This document shows, in pieces, positions 44,587 to 56,661 of a stretch of 64,000 bases of DNA. The stretch's first letter is position 1. Every line of letters begins with the position of its first letter. A program made the translations under genes and the position numbers. The DNA comes from Synaphobranchus kaupii (lineage: Eukaryota > Chordata > Actinopteri > Anguilliformes > Synaphobranchidae): the NCBI GenBank assembly GCA_029718625.1, contig CM056379.1, positions 60,539,626 to 60,603,625 of the forward strand, in the 5' to 3' direction. The notes below the pieces were generated by a model that had not been told where the DNA came from, did not search any database, and saw nothing but the letters and a program-made list of their open reading frames with translations.

Positions 44587-47500
44587 GTAACGAATACTGT
44601 ATTTCTCGCCTCATTTTCATTCTTAGAATGATTTTTGACACATTTATTAGTAAAATGAGATAACGCTTATTTGCGTTCTTGCTTTTGGAACAGAACTCGG
44701 GCAGTTAAATATTACGTCACACCGAGTCCACAAGAACAGATATTGATAAACACCCATTGTGATCATTTTGGGTCAGTGCCCAGCCTAGGGGATGGCACGT
44801 AACCAGAGTAAGCGGCACAATGTTATCTGCACGCACAGCATGGCTCAGGCACACAAACACTGGCCTTTAGACTGACACACGGAAAGCCAGGTTTGTGGCC
44901 ATAGGAGTTTTTACACGTTTGTGTGGAAGAGGACCTGAGGTACATTGATTTCACACATTCAGCTTAGCTAGGGCATGCAGTCACAAGCACTCACACCCCC
45001 TTATGCCCCTGCCAAAAAAAGACCCCAAGTAGCTGACATTGGCATAAACTATACAACAGCTTTAATAATAGAAAAATAGCCTTAAATGTGTCAAATGAAT
45101 AACGGTTAAAGGCCAAAAGGTCTGTTAGCGTTAGCGCCAAGGCTGGGCTGGTGCTGTGACAAGTGTGCCGCGCATGAGTGTTGGAGCCCCAGGGGCAAGC
45201 AGGTCTGCGGGTGGGGGAGCCCTTAACACCACAGCCTGTCAGAGGAAGTGAGGCCATCTGGCTCCCCGCACCTTGCATAGGAGGGCTCGGAGATTCCCCC
45301 GCGGAGCCTCATCTGTCACAGGCAGCGCCGCCCGGCCCAAGACCCCGTGCGTCCCGCTCACAGCGCAACTTTGGATGTGCCCTGAGAATCTACACTGTCA
45401 AAAGCATTCAGTGTCGGTGGCCCATTGAGCAAGTTTAGAGAATGTGACCCCTGCTTCCTGAGGCCAATGCACAGTCAGTGTGTGCGTCCTCTCTTTTCAT
45501 GACTTATTGTATTGCCTGCTTTATGTATAGTCTACTTGTTTTCACTCAGTGTAATTTCAAATGGCAAATTATCTTGAAGATCTGCAATCAGTAACACATG
45601 ACTCACATTTACAGTATATGAGCCTTAAGACAGAACCAATTTGCTTGCCCAGTGATTCATTGTTTTTCACTCTCTACCAGCTTAAAACTACAAATGAACA
45701 AGTGTTTGTGAGGCTCTTTAATGCCCTATTTACTGTGATATTCATGCCAGGACAGGGGGGTCTTTTGGTCAGATTTATCCTCTTTGATGTTAAATGGTCA
45801 ATCTGTCATTAAAACCTCCCATATCGTTCTACGCTGGTACACACCGTTATGTTGTGCTCCATATATCATTAAATAGAACACCAATAACATGTAGGCTACG
45901 TTCTATATAACCTCCTGTGCAATTACATTAATGCTGAGTGCTTTCGTAATGAAAGGTTCTCTTGAAGCCATTTTAGATACCCTGTGGCATACACTCTATG
46001 GGTAATCTAGAGTTTCACTTCATTACACAAAGACTTATTGTCCAAGCATTGCCTGGGCCCCGCTCAGGGCTAGATTAAATCCAAGCCTCAACCCATTGGC
46101 TTATCACAAACTGCATGTCCACTGCTAATAGAAAACTTCTTCAGTGGTAAAAAAAAGACAGTTAAAAATCACCCATCAGGGCCAGGTTGTAAATTTGGCA
46201 TCAGCAAGGGGGTGCAGGTGACTTCATCCCAGCCGTTTGACGTATTCAAAATGTGCTTTGTGCAATGTACTCTGGCATCAGGTCCCAGGTAACATGTGCG
46301 AGCGGTAGAAAACAATGGGATTTGTCATTTGTCACATGTTCCCTCGCTCACGCAGACAGCGACTCTGAGAAGCAGCTCCATCCCACCTAACTATGACACC
46401 TTCAATCTGTGAACAAGACAGGTCATTTCAGAGCATAGGCATATTATTCTGACACATCACATTCCGAAAACAGCATATGTCACGTACGTCAAAACACATC
46501 CGCGTCTCGTTTCACGGTGAAGCTTCTCATGCAGAGTCTCTAGGAAGCAGCAGTGCGGTGGGAGGCAGAGTCACGGCGACAGGGTGGGATGTAAATGGAA
46601 GCGACACACCTATCGTACAACAAAGAGCCTCCAGTGATAATCACAAGCTGATTTCCGGTTGACACAGAGCCAATGCGAGCCAAGCGTTTGGTAGCTACAT
46701 GGGACAATCACCCAATGCATTTTTCCAACCAAGTGTCAGGCGGCTGGACAAATGGACAGACAGCAAGCAGACAGATAAGGTGTGACAGCAAGCAGGCAGA
46801 TGAACAGCGCTATTGGACACAGTCTAACGACAACACAATCCAACTCATCTAGACAGCAGAGGGGAGGTGTTCATGCAAAAAATATTTGAACCCTTTGAGC
46901 TAGCTCACAATTCTGTGGAAGCAGCGTTACCTAAACTTTTCCTAAAGGTTTTATATTCATAGACCCAGGTTTTACATTCATTATGATTATTATTTATTTA
47001 TTTTTACATTTTATTGACTTTGTTTTTTTGTTTTTTTACATTTTACATTTCTTGCTTCCAAACTTTTCAAACAATGAATTGCACCTAGAATCACAGTTTA
47101 ATTTCAATGTAGTGGCACTAAAATTTAAATAATAGCTGGCTGATATCATGTCTGAGGATAGATGCAAGAGCCCTTGTTAGAAAATCAACCAAAGAGTACG
47201 TCCCAACGGGGAGCAACTTGGTTTTCAGAACATCAGCACAAGAAAAGCCCAGTACCTTTATGGATAGCAATTTGTGATGAGAAAATATGGTCTGTTGCCG
47301 ACCTCAGGCAGCTGTACTACTCAACACTGTTCAACCTACAACAACCTCCATTCCCAAGAGCTACTGTAACTCCAAGAACCCTGAACGGAAGGCACCTGTT
47401 TTTTCAACACGTCGTCCACACTGTTCATGTCTGCATGACTATGTCTGGGTCTCCTCAACTGCCAGACATATTCAATAGAAGAGGAGGCACTGGCTGGTTG

Positions 47501-49108
47501 CTTGTGCTTTGATCATGAATGCATGGTGCAGATGCTGCAGCCAGGCAATAAGAGGAGGAATGGCAGCTCCCTTGAATACATGCTAGCAGCTGCTAAGTCT
47601 CACCATAGGAACCTGCTGTTCCAACGAGTCAGGCCGTATCAGCTGGAAGTCGTGGTCATTTCAGATCTTGCAATAAGAGAAACAAAATCAATACAATGCT
47701 TCTGCACATTTTTGTGTCAATTTACAAGGTGAATGATGACCTTCTACATTGACTGTATACATAATCAGAACAGTAGTAATCAAAATCAGGTCTTGCATTA
47801 TGCAGTCATGGAGGGCAATAGTCAGATTAAGAAGCCCCTATTTAAATAAACAAAGCGACCAGTGTTTAGAAAACCAGATAATCTGGTTCAGTAGCTAGGA
47901 ATCAGCAGGAATCATAGTCCTGACATTACTCTAGATGACTAACATCCATACTTTTTCAACATAACACTTGTTTTCTTTGCAAATGAATATAAAATTAAAA
48001 ACAAATATATAATAAATACATTTTGAAGGCTAAACCTAAAATGGCTATTTGAGAGAGTCTGCAGGAGGCAGGAGGAAGAGGGTGAGGGGGTTTGGCCTGT
48101 GATGACTGCGATTTAACAACTGGACCAATCCTCTGACTCTCCCATGAATCACCTGTCCCAAGGGAGCAGCCAGCTATCACGAGGAACGCTGCCCACCCCA
48201 TGGGTAACAAGCCAAACATGTCTCTGCCGCTTTTCATTCTCTCAACTATAGTACAACCAATGCATGTCAGCACCTCCCTGTTATCTAATTGCTATTACCC
48301 ACAAGGGGGCTATCGGCTGGCTGAGGAACAACACTCACTCTAACTGCTCCATTAAACCCCAGGAAACTCACGTCTTAGCTCCTTAAACTTGGAAGAGAGA
48401 GCGGAAGAGCAAGAAGCGGGGGCCTACATTTTAAGTCTAACTGGATCCGTATTACGGCATTGACCCTGTGAGTAAGTTAGGGCTTGGAAAAGAAACACAG
48501 AGCAAGTGAAGCGTGTCAAGATTCATTCACCGATACAAATTAGATTCAAAGAGAGAGAGAGAGAGAGAAAGAGAGTGGAGAACAAGCAGATATCCCCAAA
48601 GTGATCACACTCTTTAATTAAAGAGAATGTACACACCCCCTTGCCCCCATACACTACCTCCATTTCCCCAAGCTACATTCTGGAACATCTCAGTTGGGAG
48701 TTCTGCATTAAAATTCAAATTAGAATCATGGCAATTAGCAATTAGCACCTGACAAAAAACAGGCCGGTTAATTTGCAGCAGTTAATGCCAAGAGTGCTAA
48801 AAATGTGTCTTTGGGTTTGTCGTTTGTTAGCTCAGTGTGTGCTGAAACCAGGTCCAGTGACACAGTGACGGGACTAAATCATGCCAGGATGCTGTCTTGC
48901 TGCATATTGCATCCTGTGGCTTTTACGCGATTATGTTGACAGCGACTGGCGCAATGCAATGGGAGCCGAAGCTAAGGAATACTCATCGGTCAGAAGGCTT
49001 GCTTTCTTCTACATATAACAGCACATTGTGCTTAACCAGTACAAAGCCTCAGGCTGTTGTCATGGCTGCAGTTCATTTGCTGGTGCTGCAGCTACACATC
49101 CAAGGCTC

Positions 49109-49117
49109 CACACACAC

Positions 49118-49169
<52 letters not shown>
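49109..49169. repeat. CA microsatellite
   Basis: A nearly uninterrupted CA run with one CG interruption near 49121. Confidence 0.95.
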
Positions 49170-49172
<3 letters not shown>

Positions 49173-49947
49173 TTCCACCTGCCGCTAAGTCAGCTAGGTT
49201 TATGTTTAACACACAAGTTGAACAATGCATCTTAATGACGGCCATGACGGTATAGCATTACATGTATGTTCATGCAGTGGGAATGTGAGCTACATTTTTT
49301 TTCCGGGAGGGAGAAATGCTTTGTTCCCCAGGGTTCTGTTGAATGCTCTCGCATTAGCATCTCTGAATCAGAACCTCGGGATTAGCACTCTTTTGGACTT
49401 GCAGGCAGAAAAACCGCTGGCCATTGGAATGCTTAATGCCAGTGCGTAATGTCGACACTTTAATGACGCTCGGTGCTGGAGCAGTACGAAGAGAGAGGCG
49501 CTAGGGCCCTGTCCTTGAATGAGCACTGTCCTCTGAGAGAACGCTGAAGAATTAACAGAGCCAATGTGCAAAAGAGCCAAAGTATGTTGGCTGTAGGGTG
49601 TGTTTTCACTGATAATCTTGGCTAGAGATGAGTAATGGAGTTGGTGTTTTCCTCTGAGGAAGTGGTCACATGTATTCAGTGCAGAGTGTGGGCGTAAGAT
49701 CTGTGGACACACTGCTGCACTGGATCCACGCTTCTCTGGTCTGTGTTATCATCACAAGCAAAGGGCTATTTATAGATCAACACAGAGCAAGTGGGGTGGA
49801 AGGGGCGCACGTGCGCTAACGTCTTTTCACTTTACGGAGTCTAGTAAGCAGGAAGTCAAGGGGAGTGCTACACTTGCTAAGCAGGCTTTCATTGCAAATG
49901 AATAGTGGAATGCCTTCGAAAGGCGTTGCGAAATTCCAAACATTTTC

Positions 49948-50100
49948 CCTTTCAGAAGAGCAAATGACTTGGTATGTACTTCATACATCCAAACAAGTAT
50001 GGTGTACAAAACAGGTCTTACACCTCACCCCTCTCAGAACAGTAGCAATGGAGAGGTCATGCAAAGGGGAAACGTGACAAGCAGCACTGCACCGTTAGCA
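49948..50100. repeat. Dispersed duplicate, copy A
   Basis: CCCTTTCAGAAGAGC, then 75 bp later GCAATGGAGAGGTCATGCAA and AGGGGAAACGTGACAAGCAG. The same blocks, closer together, occur at 53350-53425. Confidence 0.65.
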
Positions 50101-50663
50101 TTAGCAAAACTAAATTTGCTAACGCTAATGCAGAGGCAAGATTTCTTTTCTAAGTAGCATAACCAGACTGTGATTGGTCTAAATACACTTGTTTATTTTT
50201 TTAGCTGACAGCTTAAAGTTAACATAAAGCTTCAGTTGCCATTACATTTTTAAATGCCACAAGGCGCACACAAAGTACACAGTTGCAAAAAGCAACTTTC
50301 TAAATGCAACGAGAAAACTGCAGGATCAGCTCCAGATGAACACGCCCGCCGGTGGTCCCACAGAAAAAAGCCCCAGCAGTTTAATGCGAGAGGAGAAATC
50401 TCGAGGGACACGTAATCAGGAAGTAATTAAAGGTTGAGAGGGAGGGACTGGCCATATAACCCACTGCAAATGGTATTCTAATGAATTGATTGGGCACCTG
50501 CCAGCAGCTCTAGAGCCCCAGTGGCAGCTCCGTAAAAAGGAAGCCTGCCCAACCCAGAATAACTGTTGCTTTTGTTTTGGTTCTTTCCCATAATTCTTGT
50601 TTGTGCCCCTCGACCGTGAGACTGTGGAGCTAAATCCACAAATCTTCCAAGGAAGGAAATGAG

Positions 50664-51071
50664 CAGTGTTGGGGAAACTACTCTGAAATCGTTGTTGTAT
50701 AAACTACCAATTACGTCACACTAAAAGTTGAACTACATTCAAGCTACCCTAAAGACAACTTTGCAAAACTATAATTGCTCAAAAAATGTTTAAACTACTT
50801 TGTAAAAAAAATGATCAATGAGATTATCATTATGTTTTTCTCTGAACATGATTTGCATGTGAGCAACGCGCATTTTTGCACACAAAAAATATATATATTC
50901 TAGGGCCAAAAGTAGTTGGTAGTTCCTGTAGTTAACTACACCTCAAAATGACAAAAAAAGTAACTACTATTAACTACTACAACCAATACACAAATCTGAA
51001 TGCAGTTGAACTACCAGCAAACTGCTGCAAAATGTAATGAAACTACATATTTAAACTACTCCCTAAGACTG
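50664..51071. mobile_element. Non-autonomous DNA element with CAGTGTTGGGGAAACTAC end
   Basis: The left end CAGTGTTGGGGAAACTACTC and the right end (CAGTCTTAGGGAGTAGTTTA on the minus strand) are imperfect inverted repeats. Internal AACTAC-rich sequence is typical of a widespread fish repeat with this start. No coding capacity. Confidence 0.6.
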
Positions 51072-51502
51072 GAAATGGAAATGGCTGAAGCGGATAAAAC
51101 CTCTCAAAGAGGACATAAGAGGGGGGTAGCGCAAACCTAATGCAATCCCTTTAAGACCTCTAAATAGATTGAGCATCGGAAAAAGGCAGATTACTAGTTT
51201 TTGGAGGGGGGCCTGAGGGCAGGTAGCTGCAGGAACATTGAGACAAGTTGGGTGAGGGCGTATCTTTGCTTTGGCCTCCACTGCATTAATACCTGAGTAC
51301 TATCTAGCCCTGCCTCTCTTTCAGCCCGTCCCCTCCTACACTGACATGACTTTTGTCTGCGTATTTAGGATATACATTAAAATCACTTGCAGCTCTTCCA
51401 AGAAAACTTCAAAGTGAATCGGCAGACAGACCCAAGCCATCCTAAAAACGAGCTGAAATACACTTTTCCAGTTTTCATCAGTTACCAGTTACAGAAAAAG
51501 AA

Positions 51503-51504
<2 letters not shown>

Positions 51505-51568
<64 letters not shown>

Positions 51569-51575
51569 GCACACA
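51505..51575. repeat. CA microsatellite
   Basis: A long CA run with two CG interruptions near its right end. Confidence 0.95.
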
Positions 51576-53349
51576 TATGAATAGGGATTTCACCAACGCT
51601 GCCTTTAAGCATGAATAAACCCCCATCTGAAGGTGAACAACAGCTACCATGAGCTTTAACAACTAGTGAGCAGCCTTTTGCTTGTTCTTTCCCTGCAATA
51701 CTGGTTGCTAATTAGAGTTGTGCACCTGCCAGCATTCAGCAGAGCGTACAGCCATCTTTCTCCTAATGAGACACAGTGTCCATGTGGACCTGTGCCAAAC
51801 TGCAAACCGCATCCTGTCCTGCACACGCATACATGCACACACACACAAACACAGACTCAAACAGACACAAACTCAGAGTTTGTAGAGTTTATTATTCTCT
51901 ATCTCTCTCTCTCTCTCCTCCACTCTTTCACTTAGACAGTGAGACTCATGGGTAATTGTGCCAAGGAGGCACACGGGAAGGCATTAAAGGGAAAAACTAA
52001 ACAAAGCTGGGATTTTTCAAGGGATAAATGTCAATTAATTCTGGCAAAATAAAAAGCCATTCTTTGACAAGCAACTGCGTTCATCAGAAAATCATCAGCG
52101 CTGCTCAACAAACAATTGAATGTGTCCCCACTGTGTAATAAGGTGGTCTAGACAGGGGTGAGCACTGAAAAACCAGATAGATAAAGTAAAGAATCTCAGG
52201 GGCTGCACAGTAAAATGTTAAATTAACTCCTACAGTGTGCATGTGGTCCCTATTGGACTCATATACACTTGGTTAGAGCTGAATTAACGCTGGACATTTT
52301 TACTATTTCACATAACTCAGGGGAGAGCACGTGCTTGTCAACGCTCTCCCAAGTCAATGAGATTGATTGCATGCACGAGCATGATTTGTCATTCCAAATT
52401 TGGGAGAAAACGGGAAAAAGCATTACAAAGAAAGATCTGCACGCAGAAGGAAACTGAAGTAAGTGGAAAACCAAACAGGTCAGGTACAACGCTGCAAGCA
52501 CAACAGAAGTTGGCTGCCAGACGGAGCCGGCGGATAGCACTCGATCACAAGTGGCATATTACAACCCAGTGGTGTCACTTTGCCCTGTGCCTTCACTGCA
52601 TCTCAGGCGGCAATCCCTCAAGCCACTGACGTCAACACCCCTGGGCAGATACTAATGGTCATATCACCAGAACCATCACCTGCCAACACATCCACCAGGT
52701 AAGACCAAGGCTATTGTATTTATGGAGTGAGTGATTTTAAAATTGCCGTACGCTACATCATCCGCAATGTGTTCACCAAACAGGGATGTGACAACACCTT
52801 GGGGACAGCAAACTATTAATCAGAGGTTGGCCTCGCTTGACTCAATGAACGTTACATGCTCTATCTTCTTATGGTGCACAAACTGGATGTAGCCTACTAG
52901 ACTTTCAGATATGTGATAAAGTAACACAGCAGGAGCCTCTGACAGCGTAGACAGAGTTGATATTAAAAATTCAACACTGAAGAATATTAACTTATAAGCT
53001 GTGAGCTTAAAAAGCTCTTCGTCTCTGAGATTCATGATGCAATGTGCGATTGCATATTCATGATAGCGAGACATTTAGAAATGAGAGCTGGTGTGAGGGG
53101 TGAATAGGGAGGCGAGATTATAAATCTCATGGTAATTAGCTGGGTAGTTTATGTTGTCATCTTGGAGAAGGCAGAGGCTTTGAGACGTCTGGCTTAGGAG
53201 CCGTGTAAATTAAAGAAGGTGAGCGAGTGTCTGTTCCTTCCCTGCTGTGCTGTTTCCGTATCGTTATGTAAAAATAATAAATAATCGCAGAGATAATGTA
53301 CGACAGGGGACAGTACACGATAGGGAGAGCTGTTATTTGTGCTGTCTCC

Positions 53350-53425
53350 ACCTTTCAGAAGAGCTTTAGCAATGGAGAGGTTATGCAAAGGGGAAACAAC
53401 AGCAAGCGGCACCGCACCATCTCTT
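53350..53425. repeat. Dispersed duplicate, copy B
   Basis: CCTTTCAGAAGAGC followed by AGCAATGGAGAGGTTATGCA and AAGGGGAAACAACAGCAAGC, matching copy A at 49948-50100 apart from a 75-bp length difference. Confidence 0.65.
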
Positions 53426-56400
53426 CACAGGCAAGACTTATGTTTCTATGAAGTGTGATTTACCTAGAACTATGAGTAATGGAGTACAATGTTAACAAAA
53501 TATTGTGTTCGGATAAAAAAAACCTTTGTTACTCAAAGCTAAAATGATCACACTGGTGCTGAGACTGACTAGAGGCTTTAGTTTAAAAACTTGAAACATG
53601 CTTAATTTAAGCTCTACCACATGAAATTATAAAATTCACCTTTAAAACATTATTTTTCTGCCTGTTTTATCGCTTATCCTGAAGAAGCAAAACTTGACAG
53701 ACTGCAACTTCAGACTACTTGGTTTCAGCAATTAATTGAAACCGTTTTCGAATACCTTCCAGTCAGTTTTGCTGAACGTTAGACGTAACAATGATCAATC
53801 AGTGGTGAAAACACAACAAAAAATGTCCTCAATGTGCATTGCACAAGGAAAATGATGAACAAGTCAAACTAAAGTGGTAATCTACATTTAGTTTGGGACT
53901 TCAAATAACATGAGACCAAAGCTTTAACTGTATGTTTTACCATATATGATTAGATGGTAAGAACATGGAAAATATGTTCATGGGTTCCTTTCTTATCTAT
54001 GAAATAGAGCATGTTGTGCATTGCAATGATCTGATGAATAGCCAAAGGTGGTACATTTCCAATTGGATGTTGTTCAGACAGTTTCACAATAAAAGTAATT
54101 GGCAGGCAGGTTGTTTTGCTTTAAAATGGAGTTTAGGTTTAAAGGTATGAGAATTGCAACCCACGGTTGTTTGGTTTAGTGGAAGCAGATTAAGAATTAT
54201 GCAAAAATCAGGACCTAAAATAGATTATTAGTTCATTAGCTTAAATTTAAGCCTCTTTATGTGGTGCGGAAATGATTTTATATTACTTGGGGATCATTAT
54301 TAGAGCTATGTGATTCGATAATGATTAAAGGCTGGGTCTTTATTATATGACAGTTTTGTTCTTAACTTCTAGTCATGGCTAAGCCTGCATTCATATTTAA
54401 TTTTCTTACACATTATTGTGAATTCAATGGTTGCTGACATTAATGAAAAAATATGTACAAAATGAAGAAATCGCAACAGTTAGATGATAGAATTATTCAG
54501 GGGTACTCAAAGTGCCCTGTCCATAAATTGTATACTGTAATAGACTAACAACTGTGTTGCATCCTCACCAACATCCCCCCTACAACAGAGGGGAACATGC
54601 CCAATGAAAGCCTTTAATTTACAGTGAATGATGTAAGATGTCTGTGATGCAATTCAATTCAGCCCTGGGGGGATTTTCTCAAGAGAAAGACAGACGGAGA
54701 TAGAGAAAGAGAGAGATCAGAAAAAGTTATTATTGACTCCTACAGGTCTGCGGTGCCCTGGGTCAGCGTAAGCTGCTTGGCTAACCCTTCTTCAGATGTG
54801 AGGGAAAGGCTGGTCCTGAATGCACGGGCTCGCATTGATTAACACTTCAAACTGGAGGACATCTGCCGGCTCTGTGCAGAGGGGGGAACGAGGGGACAGT
54901 CCAGATGAACAGTCTCACAGGGAGAGGGAAAGGTGAGGGAAAGACGTTTTGTTTGAGTTACTTTGTTCCAAGCAGAACTGAGCTGAACTGATCCTCCCTA
55001 TCTCACCACTGCTAATACAACATTCGTTTCCCAGATGCCACCCTGAACTGAGTCCCCCTCTGTCTCCCTGATGTCAATTTCACTATGTTTGGCTGCCTGG
55101 CACTGTGCCAGAGAGGGAGAGATGCTTTGATTTACAGCAAAACTTCAGCAACACACCTCAGAGTTATGAAGTTGCCAGCCAACCCAAAGGTCACAAAACC
55201 ATATGGGTACAGATAGTATGAAGTAGCATACTCAATCATGTTTTATAAAACTCCTTTTTCATCACCACTATGAAAATGTGAGCACTGAATGGAAATAGTC
55301 ACACTTTTCATTGCTAAAATAAACTATGCTAAAAAAAGTCAGGACGGACACAAAGAAGGGGATGTTTGTAAAACCAACAGAGGACAAATATTTTGAACAT
55401 CCAAGTGAGATTGCAAAGTCCAGTGAAGTAAGGTAATTAAAACTTAAAGTAAGGTTAATTGCTACATTATGAAAGAGCCTATTTAAGAAATAAAATACCT
55501 TAATGTACTGTAAGTATAATGATTCCAATCTATAAACCATTACAATTCTTAAAATTTATGGACTTTGATGTCACTTTCAAAGTTATGAACATTCACTATT
55601 CTAAATGTGTTCATATATGGGCCATTCTACAGAAGTCGTGCAAATTGAGGGTTGGAGAAAAGTGTAAATTTGTATTCTTTTTGCAAAATTCTTTTATAAT
55701 ATATGTGTTACACTTTATCTGAGATACATAAATATACTAGATGTACAGTGCAATCACATGTAATTTTTTTCAGAATAAGGATGCTCCTAAATATGTCACA
55801 ACCGAAACATGGTGTAAACCCTGCTTTTGAAATAAAATTACATACCTTACTGTATGAACATCTCTTACTGAAACCTGAATCCCAAAGTTGGGACAGTATG
55901 TAAGATGCAAATAAAAGCAGAAAGCAGGGCCGGATCTAGGGGGGGGCCAGAGGGGGCCGTGCCCCTCCAAATATTTGCTGTGCCCCCCCCCCCCCCCCCA
56001 AAACTTTGACCATTGACTTAAAATAATCAATTGCTTTGATCGATCCCTAGAAAAAATCCAAGTTATTATTTATTTTTTTTAACCAATATTGTGCATTCTT
56101 TCTCAGTTCAGGAGACTTAGCCAATCATAATGTTCTATTCAAAATATCAAAAAAACAACAACTTGGCAATGTATTTCTGATTGGTTGGTTTGGAAGTTTA
56201 AAACTGGGAGACGGACCGATCTGCTGTCACTCTCTACATTTGTCGGTGTTTGTCTGTCACTTGAAGAGGTTAACGTTTGCCCACAGCAAAAATAAATAAA
56301 AATAATATAGGTCTAAAAGTTATTCTGTTTAAAAGTTTATAATTAAGCCTGTGTATTTTGAGTCTTGTCTTGTTGTTTCATTTTAGTGGTTTAGTGTTAT

Positions 56401-56661
56401 TACTGTCTGAGGGGCTTAGTGGTGGTGGTTTTACGCAACGTTAGCTAGCTAGCTACAGTACTAGTTTACGTTAGACTAGCTAACCTAGCTAGGTAACGTT
56501 AACTGTTAGCTAGCTAATTGTCACCGTTATAGCTAAAGCTAACTAACGGTTAGGTCGCTAATGTGTTTTTCTTTCTTTTCTTATTCTCTGTGCTCCACGG
56601 TTCTTCTTTCCTTTTGGTGACAGTTACCCTACTTGCTTATACGGTATTAGCCTAAATCACT

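Larger units (their letters stand above)
44600..50660. other. No recognisable gene; unique sequence with microsatellites
   Basis: Unique-looking intronic or 5' flanking DNA. A GC-richer patch lies at 45150-45370. Microsatellites: GA at 48547-48577 and CA at 49109-49169. Open frames of 60-116 codons (for example plus strand 47162-47512) have no recognisable domain. Confidence 0.6.
51076..55867. other. No recognisable gene; mostly unique AT-rich DNA
   Basis: Contains a CA microsatellite (51505-51575), CT-rich tract (51897-51916) and copy B of a duplicated segment (53350-53425). Open frames are short and without domains. A CCACCAG|GTAAGACC donor-like site at about 52699 has no supporting exon. 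Confidence 0.55.

Noticed and set aside
44991..45400. ATGCAAG|GTGCGG in a GC-richer patch, phase-compatible with the exon at 33755
   Set aside because: It would give a two-residue N-terminus before DPERS, but the donor is weak and a phase match alone has a one-in-three chance; no other support.
47162..47740. Possible small gene on the plus strand
   Set aside because: A 116-codon frame without domain, splice pattern or repeat identity; indistinguishable from chance.
52600..52710. Candidate plus-strand exon ending CCACCAG|GTAAGACC
   Set aside because: A good donor alone is common; no matching acceptor with a conserved frame was found.
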